Origin: Globodera rostochiensis
Lineage: Eukaryota > Nematoda > Chromadorea > Rhabditida > Heteroderidae
Direction: 5' to 3'
DNA length: 64,000 nucleotides
NCBI GenBank assembly: GCA_018350325.1
Contig: JAEVLN010000065.1
Coordinates: 1 to 64,000 of the forward strand
Position 1 is the first letter of the stretch. Every line of letters begins with the position of its first letter. The notes beneath the pieces were generated by a model. The model was not told where the DNA came from, made no database searches, and saw only the letters and a program-made list of their open reading frames with translations. The translations under genes and the position numbers were made by a program. This document shows positions 54,904 through 64,000 of the stretch, one piece after another.

Positions 54904-55739
54904 GGCCTAAACAAATATTCAATTTTTTTTTGGTAAACATCCTTTTAAGTTTAATTTGTTTTAAAAGTTATTTTAATTAACAAAAACTCATTTGATTAAG
55001 TGTATTGTCCAGTTAGTATATGTAAAAAAACTTACAAACTCACGGTTCAAATTGATAATTTGGATGTCGCACATTCTTAAATTAATATTTGAAAAATCAT
55101 TGAGATAAATTTCCTATTATCAAAGCTTTAATGTTAAAATGTGATTATGATGCTTTATTTACTACTTTGTTATGTTTTTAATTATTTTTTGTTAAATAAA
55201 AACTTTAGAACATATTTTTAAAGCCATTTTTTTATTTACATCATTTTAATCGATCCTCATCTATTTTTATTTTTCAATTTACTTAATTATACTTTTATTA
55301 TATCTTAATTTCATTAATGCAAATATAAAACTACAGGAATTTATCCTTTTAAATTTAGTTTTTTAAATTTAAAAACTATTATGATAATATTTGAATTCTA
55401 TTTGAATACCCATGACATCAAACACAAATTAAATATTGATTTAGTAAACTTTAATTTTAAGATTTTTTAAAGCTCAGCCCAACTCACTATCATCATAATC
55501 TTTGTCTGTTTGCTTAACGTGATCGCATGCTGCATGAAGTTCGCAGTGTTTTTACACGTAGAGTTGAACAATTTAAATTCTTGAATAATTTGTCCGTTCA
55601 AGTTTTGCTTTGCGGATTGTTATTTTTTAATTTTTAGTGCATTTAATTGTTTAATTTTAAATATATAGGAGATTTAAAATTCAAAATGTTTTAAGTGCAT
55701 TTTTAATTTTATTAATTTTTTTCAGACAGTTTTAATCAT

Positions 55740-55925
55740 CTTTTTTGTACTCCTACCCTTCGTTGTCTGTGTCGCACCCCTGATTTAGGGCAACGTTTGC
55801 AACCAATTTATTATGTTTATTGTATTTTTCTATGAATATTTCGCTAAAAGCCGCGGCGTTAATTTTCTAAATGCAGAATATCCGCGCCTCCACTCACATT
55901 TGAAGCGCCGTCGTATAAAAAATTA
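55740..55925. other. Two adjacent GC islands
   Basis: 55,745-55,800 has a minus-strand micro-exon-like piece (AAATCAG, GCDTDNEG, GG|GTAGGAG). 55,850-55,925 is open on both strands, with a minus-strand AAT|GTGAGT donor and a plus-strand ATGCAG acceptor. Strand undecided. Confidence 0.3.
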
Positions 55926-56346
55926 TTTCAAGATTTTAATTTAAAAAATTTATTATTTATTTAATTTTATTTATTTAATCAATTTTATATGATTAAGAGA
56001 AATAAATTAATAAAAAAATAATTTTAAAAAATTACAATAACATAACTAAATATGTCTCAATAAATTAAAGATTTGTGACATTTAAAATTTGCATGTACTA
56101 ATATAGAGGCACGTCGAGTTTAATTTAATGACGGTTTATTATTTCTTATAGCCTTTGGAAGCAAAACCTCTTCATCGAGTTTTTAAAATTTTATGAATGC
56201 TTGCATATGAAGAAAATTTGAGCATAAAATAGATAACCTTTAAAAAATGGGTAATCTTTAATATTTCTAATCACATCGAAATCAAAGACACCATTTAAAT
56301 CATCTAATTAAATTGAAGCACATGAAAAATTTGTCTTTATAAATCA

Positions 56347-56700
56347 TTGGCAATTAACAATTTATGCGATTCACATTCTTATCTCAGTATTAAAATTGCC
56401 TGTTGTTGGTTGTGTTCAAGGGTTAATTTTAAGGACTTTAAAATATGTTTTTTCTATTATTTAAACAAATATTTTTCTTATGCCAAGAACAAACACATTA
56501 TGTACAACAATAATATTAAATTAAAAATTAGCACATGTTATATTGTTTTCGAGCCGATAGGGTCTGCGTCTTTATTCGATAGTTTATGCCATGGTTTGAA
56601 ACCTAAAAGAAATTATTTTGGTTTGATTTTTTATATCTTAGATAGATTTCATAAAAAAATTTTTAATGAACAATATTATGCAGTAGCGAAGTCTCTCTAG
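56347..56700 (+). CDS. Longest frame in the AT-rich half (117 aa), unknown
   Basis: ATG to TAG. The N-terminal half is Cys/Tyr/Asn/Lys-rich; the C-terminal half (FEPIGSASLFDSLCHGLKPK then RNYFGLIFYILDRF) coincides with a local GC rise at 56,550-56,610. A frame this long is less likely to be chance than the others here, but codon composition follows the AT background and no domain is recognised. Confidence 0.35.
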   Translation: MAINNLCDSHSYLSIKIACCWLCSRVNFKDFKICFFYYLNKYFSYAKNKHIMYNNNIKLKISTCYIVFEPIGSASLFDSLCHGLKPKRNYFGLIFYILDRFHKKIFNEQYYAVAKSL

Positions 56701-57459
56701 GTTGTGTATAAACCAAAATTATTTTAAATAGCCATTTCTTTAATATTCAAATAAAATATTATGACCTGTGAATTTACCAAACTGCCCAAATAAAAATAAA
56801 AATAAAATAAATTTAAAAAATATGAAAAGGCCTAAAATTGTTACTTTTTGAATAATAATTATAAAAATTGCAACAGAATAACTAAATCACTATTATAAAA
56901 TATTTAACATTTATACAAGTTAATAGATGTTGGTCCATACATATTATCAAAAAAACAAATTTAATTGTGGCATAGAAGGTTGAGCTGATTTTCATAACCA
57001 TTTAAATTATAAAATTCTTTTCCCACATAAATTAATGAATAAAGAAATCTTTTTGTCTATTACAAACAAAAATTGTATTAAAACAAATTAGAGTTTTGCA
57101 TTAAAAAATTAACGGAAAGGCGGTTGAAATAAAATAATATTTCCATTACACAAAAAAGAATTAATTACAGGCTTATCTTTAATCAGAATGAAAGAAAAAT
57201 ATAAAAACGATGAATTAAAAAAATATGTATGCTTTTTTTATTATAGCAAATACCCTAAAAACATTCTAATTTATAAGTTAAAAAAACAACTGACCCAAAA
57301 TAAAAAATGATTAATGAATCGTGTATTTTAAACTAATATAAAAAAATAAGAATAATTTGATATCCACATATTGTATGATCAACTAAAAAATTTTAAACTA
57401 ATAAAATAACCATTAATTAAACACTAAACATTAAATTTTTGAGCCATTTTCCCCGAATT

Positions 57460-57864
57460 TTAATCATCAATATGAACAACTATTTGATTAATATCGTGTG
57501 CAAAAAAACAACACTTTTCTTTAACGATTTTTTGAAAAAAATTATAATAGCAGGTTGAGAGCCCGTTCATAAGCGAGCATTTTAGCTTGCCCGCATGCAA
57601 ATGGAACAATTTGAATTTGAAACTCCCATGAGCGACTGAAAAAGAGACCACAACGACTAGTGCGGATTAAATATGTTTGCAATATTAGCGGGCGGTGTCG
57701 TGAACGCCAATTTACTTGTATTTTCGTGTGTTTTATATTACATCATTTTATCAAATATTATGGCGCATCCTGCCACGCAAGGTGGGCATATCTCAGGGTT
57801 CATTACACAGAGAATTTCGCTGCATTTTTTGAAAAATAGCTTTATTTTATGGTATTGTTTATGA
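57460..57864. other. GC-richer stretch with diverging short frames
   Basis: Minus 57,651-57,460 (MVSFSVAHGSFKFKLFHLHA) and plus 57,673-57,864 (MFAILAGGVVNANLLVF, hydrophobic) diverge from a 21-bp gap. Neither has family support; the plus one could be a membrane or signal segment. Confidence 0.3.
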
Positions 57865-60793
57865 TTAGCAAGTGATTTTTATGTTTGTAAAACAAGTTAT
57901 TATAATGTCTCATCTTTTAATAATAAAAATAAATATATATTTTAATAATATATGGCATCTAAATATTTTAATTTGTTAATGCATGTTTATTTGTTATACT
58001 TCAATGTTATTGTTCTTGCGTATGGAAATGCAATTCTTTAAAAATTAATAAGATTTTATTTATTAAAAATTAAATTTATGTTAATGAGGTTTTTGACTTG
58101 TCTACATGTTTGTGTTTTCTTAATCTATCAAAAGCACTTATTTGTTGCCAAAAAGTTAAAAATTTAAACGGTTTTATGCTTTTTTTAAAATTAATTAATT
58201 TTGTATTTTTAATTTGGCAGTTTCCAAATTTTTTAAATTGTTGTATATTTTATAAATTTATTAGTAGGAAAGTTTGATGAAATAATCAATTCAATACAAC
58301 ATTCATTTTTCTTATTTTAAAATTGGCATTTCAGTGGGCTAATTTTCAAAATTTCAATAAAATGTACTTTTAAAGGAAAGAAATTCAGCATCGCTTCTTG
58401 GTATTAAAATATTATGCAATTTTGCATGAAATCGGCGTTTAAAAGTTTAATGCAAAAGTTTGCTAGTGATTGTTATATCTAAAAAAATTATAAGTATGAT
58501 TTGATGATCAAAAGGGTTCTTATTTGATAATTTTTAGTTTTAAAATGAATTTAAAAAATATTATTTGTGTCTTGGCTTTGTAATTTTCGCACCTTTTTTC
58601 ATTATTTTTACCCAAACTTTTTTGTTTTTTAAAAAATTAATAATCAATACAGCTTTTTCGGGTCGCCTTGTTGCCGATTTTGTTTTTAATTTAATTTAGA
58701 CTTTGCTGGATTATATTTAGCGATTATTTTATATTTAGTACACAAGATTTTGTAATTTTTTTGATTTTTAGTGCATTTTACATCTTTTTAATAAAAAGAC
58801 AATGTGTTGACGATAGACCAATCCAACATTCGCTTAACTGATTTCGTTGTCAAATTTATCAATTGATTTTTTTTAGGTTAACGTTGGTAATACAAAACAC
58901 CCATATTTTTTAATTATTTTTCATTTCATATAATATTTGTTTCTAGGTATATTATAATAATGGGTAATCTGAAAATATCTGAAAGAATTTATTATGGGTG
59001 ATTTAAATTACCTTGTCCATGATCATATATTTAAAGTTTTTTCATTTTATTTTTGTGCTAATCAATTATACATAAGCCATCGTTAACTTAAATATTTATT
59101 GAAATTAAGTTAAATATGCATTTATATATTATTTTGAGAACAGTATGAATTTAAAACTTTTAAAATTTAATAACCCAATATTTTAATTTTCTTCATTTTT
59201 CTCATTTGGAGGATTGAAGTAGAATTCTCTTGTCATTTAAAATATTTCACAATAAAAGTTACAAAGTATTAGCCAAAAGAAGAAAAATTTCATTGCTCCT
59301 CAAAGTTTTATAATTAATTCAAAACAAAAAACTAAAAAAATCATTAAATATATCCTAAAAATGAATGACCTGTTAAATTAGAACTAAATTAAAAATTGTT
59401 GGGCGTATTAAAAATAAAGCTTAAATTATAATTTTACAGCAATAAAATATTAAATCTATCATAATTTAAAACTCAAAAATTATAATAAAAAAATGAAAGC
59501 ATATGACTTAACTAATATACAAAGTTTAGAAATCTCGCAACAAAGAATAAAAGGTTAAAGGGTAGAGAAAACTAATTTATTAATATTTGTAAAAAAACAC
59601 AAATTTCACATTAATTAAGGTTTACAAACAAAGTTATTTAATGTTTTTCAAAAGTTGATAAAGATTGTACTAAAAACAATACTAACAATTTATATACAAT
59701 TAAATATACCTGAACTATACTATTTTATTTTATATTTGAATTGTATGTATGAGCTTAAAAGAGTGCTTTCACTTCTTTCAATAAGGTACAAACAAATTAA
59801 AAATTTAAAAAACAATCAGAAACATTATAAACAAATACTTAAGAATAATTATTGTTGAGAAAATAAAACTCAATTCGATCCAGTAAAAAATACACCCAAC
59901 AGAAAGTAGTTCCAACTTAATTAAAAAAAAACAATTAATTAAAAAAATAACTGCAAACAAGCAATGGAAACTTGAACTAAATAAATTTAATCATGTGACT
60001 AGCCATGATTAGCCGAACACGCGTAAAAAAGCTCTCCTTGCTTAATCAAATAAAAAGAATTTAATATCTTCAAATAAATTAATGAAGTATAAATTATCAA
60101 ATTTGAAAAATCTTTTACAATACATAAATACCTATTTATTTGTATATCAGTGAATAAACTTAATAAAAAAATTTATTTTTTTAAAGTTTCACAGGAGAAA
60201 AGCAAAATAATAAGCAAAAATAAATGTTTCAGCAAATAAAGAAATGTAAAATAAGAAACTGTAAATTAAGGTATTTTTCAGCAAGACGATTTAATAAGCC
60301 AATTGCGTATAGTAAAAATTATTTAACAAAGTTTGTCGGCAAGAGCTAAAAAAACATTCATTATTAAAGTGGACGAATAATTAATTAAAAAAAAATTAAA
60401 AATTATTAATAACAAAAAACCATCAAAAGAAAAAAAGACTTTACCAGTTTGAAATGTATAAATTCGCTATATATTTGTTATTTTATATTTGTGCGGATCG
60501 AGAATACAAATTACATAACCGTATTCACAACACTTTTCTTGGATACATTTCCCGGTTTTTTTAATATTAAAACAAAAATAAAAATGGTTAAATTCGAAAG
60601 CTATAAAATTACATTAAAAAATTAATTAATTCATTTTTAATTTTAATATCTTTAATAATATTCTACTTAATTTTTGTCGGTATAAACAAAAGATATATTA
60701 GAATATTCAACGGAAGCATCATATTGTACAATGAAATTTAAAATAACTTTAAATTAAAAACACCGCCTTCTGCGGGGAGATGCAAAATTTTAG

Positions 60794-60892
60794 GTTGGCA
60801 CATTCGAATTCGAAAATGAACTCAGCGCGGCGACTCCGCCAGACAACGAAGACAGTGGAACGAATGAGGAAAAAGCCCTGGCTAAAAAGTAA
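60794..60892 (+). other. Exon-like acidic segment
   Basis: After a GCAAAATTTTAG acceptor the frame reads VGTFEFENELSAATPPDNED then SGTNEEKALAKK and TAA; a donor AAAAA|GTAAAG overlaps the stop. Acidic, low-complexity protein-like sequence in a sharp GC island. Confidence 0.4.
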
Positions 60893-61264
60893 AGGTTAAC
60901 AATTTAATTAATTATTGTTACAATTATAATTAGATCATAAAAACTTAAACTTTATTTTATTAAAGTCGATCGAAAACCAGAAACAAGGAGGTTCAAAGGA
61001 TTGCGCTACAAGATATTTTTCACATTCTAATTCAAGAATTACAATGAAAAATCAGTATTTATGGATGGAAATCAAATATAAAAGTCGTAAATCAAATACC
61101 ATTTAATAAAAAAATCAACGAATTGCTAAATAATTGACGCCAAGCTATTGATTAAAAGAATAATAAACAAATATTTTGGCATGGAGAACTATGTACGTCG
61201 TGGGTGCAGAATTATAATCAAATTGATAAAAAATAATGTCAGTGAAAATGATAAAAGAGCCGTT

Positions 61265-61492
61265 TCAGCTCCAAAACAAAATAATTATATCTTGTTTTGA
61301 TATGATTGTTCTTGATTTTAATAGATCAGCATTATTATAAATTATATCCCAAATCTTATCTGTTTTTAATGAGTAATAAATTTTTACATTAACCAAAGAT
61401 ATTAGTAATTTTTCGCATTGGCTAAATTTTATATTAGATAGCAATATCATCATTTCATTAAAAAAACTAGCCCCACTTTTTTCTGCTGGCAT
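61265..61492 (-). other. 75-codon frame in AT-rich DNA
   Basis: Starts MPAEKSGASFFNEMMILLSN and ends with SKQDIIILFWS. Balanced charge for its composition, but no other support. Confidence 0.3.
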
Positions 61493-63774
61493 TTTGTTAT
61501 ACTTTGTTGCGCATAAATTTAAAATTCTCGTTTTTATATTAACAATTGAAGAGAAATATAACTTGTAAAAGATTAAATATGTTAAATTCTTAACAGTATG
61601 AAGGTTTTATTTAAATAACTGCTGCTATCTATTGTCCTTGTGAATATTTACATTTTCATAAAAATAAATAATTACAATTATCGGGCAAGGTATTGACATC
61701 AAAGTTTGTTGATAAATAATTTTGATTTATTATAAAAGTCTTTTATATTTTTAATGGCATCATTTGTGTGCTATTTAAAAATTTTATTAAATAGATATTT
61801 AGATATAATTGGTGTATGTAAATTAATTTTTTTATTAAAAAGAGACGTGATTATTTGAAAATCGTTTTCGTTTTCATATTTATGTTTTGTTTGGCCTTTT
61901 GTTTGATCACGTATGAATATAATTTTGCAGTTCACTTTTTATCTTATTTTAAATATTAGTCAATATTATCTTGCGTATGGAAACCACAGACAAAACGCCA
62001 TTCTTTTCCTCTAGCATGGTTTGCTTTTTGGATTCATGGTAAGGCAGTCAATGCTCGTTTCTGTTATAAACTTGATTTTAAATTTAACTGGTCGTGGATA
62101 TTTTCCCTTTTTTTTGTTATAGATTAAATATTTTAGGAAAATTATGGATGTTTTCAATGTTTATTAATTTCTTATCTTTCAAATTACCATGATCGGTAGG
62201 TGAATAGAAAAACAGTTTCGCATTGTAATGCCGTAATGAATCTTGCTTTTTCTGTCCTCGTTCAATTGTGGACATTGCCGTACACTTATGTATGTGTTTT
62301 TTTTTAATAAGCTTACACGGATATTTTATTTGCTGTTTTTTTTCTTTTATTTACTTGTTCCAAAATAATACATGCCCTTTAATGCAACTTTTATTTTATA
62401 TTTTACATCCCTCAATATTAAAATATTTTAAAAATTATTTTTGCATAATGAAGTAAATTCTCAATAATATCGTTGCTTTTATTTTAAACCGACCGAGACT
62501 AGAAATTATTATTCAATTTATAATTGATATTTTTATTTTGTAAAATTAATTAGAGCAAAACTTTATTTTTTTCCTTTCTTAAAATAATTTTTTAAAATTA
62601 ATTTTTGATGTATATTGCCATTTTAGTTTTTTAGGCTATCCTTTTTATAATAATTTGCAATAACAGTTTAATCTGATACCTGCAGTTTTAATTTGTACAT
62701 TCATCTATTAAAAGTTGTGATCATTATTCACTTTACACCGAAGATTTATTGTATTTATAAGTTTTTAAATCATATGTAAAAAAATTTATTTGACTTTTTT
62801 TAATATTACTACTGACGTTAATTTATATAATTTAAATTTAATTTGGCCACTATGCTCTCTAAATCGAAATTTGCTTCTTCGCTCTAAATACATTTTACAA
62901 TTTTCAATGAAAACAATTAATTATCTTCGTTTTTAGTTTCTATTAATTTCTAAACATATAATAAACCTAATAAAATTAAAAATTAATTCTAAACATTACA
63001 AAAAACTAAAAACTAAATTAAATAAAAACGATAGAGAGGAAAGAAACGAAACCACCGACGAAAATGTAAACCGTGAAGGCAACATTTTCACCCGTCGTAC
63101 AAATAAGGAGAATGATTTGCTTTGCAGTTTACCTCGTTCAGTCACTATTTGTTGTCTATAAAAATAAAATAACAACAGTACATTAATATTTGTATTCCTC
63201 AGACGAAACTTGGCAATAATCAAACAGGTGTCTTACGAGGTCAAAATGATTTAATAAATTTAAAATATGCAAAATACTTAAACGGTTTGAAATTATTAAA
63301 CAATTGTAAAAATTATAAAATATCAAACGTAAATGATTTATTGAAGCTCTTGGCGATCAACATTAACATAAATTCAAATACCTCTGCCTATCGGAATCGT
63401 TAATTTAAATCGTATACACACTACCATTCTATGAGTTTTACATATGATGTTTTTTGAAAGGGTCTATTATGTTTTTTCTTTTAGTTAATATTGTTTTGTT
63501 TTCATTAGTTTGTTCTCAACTATTCTACAATTGTTCATATAATAATTGATTTAATTAAACTTTTGCTTTAATATTCGTTTTTTGAGCAATTAATATATGT
63601 CGATGTTTATATTTTATAGCTTTAAGGCATTTATTGTTAATAATTTTTAGATTTATTTAAATTTGCGTTTTAAGGGATTGCATTTACATCAAACGTGAAA
63701 TTAACCTAAGGTATTCGTCGTTTGGTCTTATTTCATGTGAAGAAAAAATTAAGGTTGTATTCTCGCATGAGTTT

Positions 63775-63885
63775 TTTTGTGCTTTCTTTGGGAGGGTGGT
63801 TTAGTGCGCCGCTACGAACATTATTTTATACAGGTCTGCTCGGTATCGCCAAACTTGGGCCTGCAAACCGGTCTTTTCGTTAACT
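63775..63885. other. GC island near window end
   Basis: Plus: acceptor TTATACAG then VCSVSPNLGLQTGLFVNYLH. Minus: AQVWRYRADLYKIMFVAAH and stop. Undecided. Confidence 0.25.
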
Positions 63886-64000
63886 ATTTACATCAACCTT
63901 TATTTTTAATGTATTATTCTTAAATTTAAATTTCAAATTAATTATTTTTATGTGATTACATTGATTATTATTAATTAATGAAATATTTATAACGTAATTT

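Larger units (their letters stand above)
28000..64000. other. Very AT-rich domain with scattered GC islands
   Basis: From about 28,000 to the window end the sequence is dominated by A/T runs, with very few frames over 60 codons. I see no complete gene. What it does hold is listed separately: inverted dispersed repeats A and B, a satellite in two inverted arrays, a transposase-like remnant and about twenty GC-richer islands. Stretches between these (29,340-30,830; 31,600-33,720; 35,430-37,000; 37,130-38,890; 39,900-41,270; 41,900-43,330; 45,250-46,600; 52,620-54,200; 58,000-60,760; 61,500-63,770) show nothing but AT-rich DNA to my reading. Confidence 0.8.

Noticed and set aside
28000..64000. 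Mitochondrial or bacterial-symbiont DNA
   Set aside because: No rRNA, tRNA set or dense coding is visible; long coding-free AT-rich DNA with repeats is neither organellar nor bacterial in style.
28000..64000. Ciliate-like scrambled gene segments in AT-rich spacers
   Set aside because: The islands recall such an arrangement, but no pointer repeats linking successive islands are visible and the first half has ordinary nematode-type genes.

Overview
The window reads as nuclear DNA of a nematode, most likely a plant-parasitic (tylenchid, cyst-nematode-like) species. The evidence is GT-AG introns of mostly 40-100 bp, secreted cysteine-rich proteins, a phospholipase-A2-like family whose core motif is written VNKCC..HD, a U1 snRNA-like sequence with a nematode-type Sm site, and a short coiled-coil repeat ORF that resembles, from memory, segments of Globodera SPRY-family proteins. 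The genus is an inference.

Bases 1-28,000 have moderate GC and form a repeat-rich landscape with few genes. Two complete multi-exon genes can be built with every splice phase closing. Gene 1 (minus, 10,452 to 7,846; 470 aa) encodes a secreted protein with two small cysteine-rich modules and a longer novel region. Gene 2 (minus, 16,737 to 13,039; 292 aa) encodes a secreted or membrane-anchored protein of unknown family. One of its introns holds a 1 kb GC-rich minisatellite and another holds a small transposon. Between and around these genes are a decayed serpin locus (18.6-20.7 kb) with two further dispersed copies of its last exon (0.7 and 5.3 kb), a U1-like RNA sequence (5.96-6.13 kb, minus), two broken phospholipase-A2-like copies (22.4 and 23.3 kb, minus), a membrane-protein last exon (22.0 kb, minus), two plus-strand gene fragments (17.8 and 23.6 kb) and the coiled-coil ORF (25.3 kb). 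Mobile DNA includes three terminal-inverted-repeat elements with 8-bp target duplications (3.0, 15.6 and 24.5 kb), a fold-back element (26.1 kb), a dispersed near-palindromic GC repeat, tRNA-derived SINE-like pieces and several minisatellites.

From about 28,000 to the end the sequence changes abruptly to very AT-rich DNA with no recognisable complete gene. It contains two pairs of inverted dispersed repeats (A and B), a satellite present as two inverted arrays (44.4 and 48.1-48.6 kb), and many isolated GC-richer islands of 60-250 bp, several bounded by good splice sites and open in one frame. Comparing the two B copies shows that at least two such islands sit in one copy and are absent from the other, so some islands arrived, or were lost, as discrete pieces within a repeated AT matrix. 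The islands could be exons of genes with very long introns, or captured gene fragments. In islands this short more than one reading frame usually looks plausible, so those calls are deliberately low confidence.
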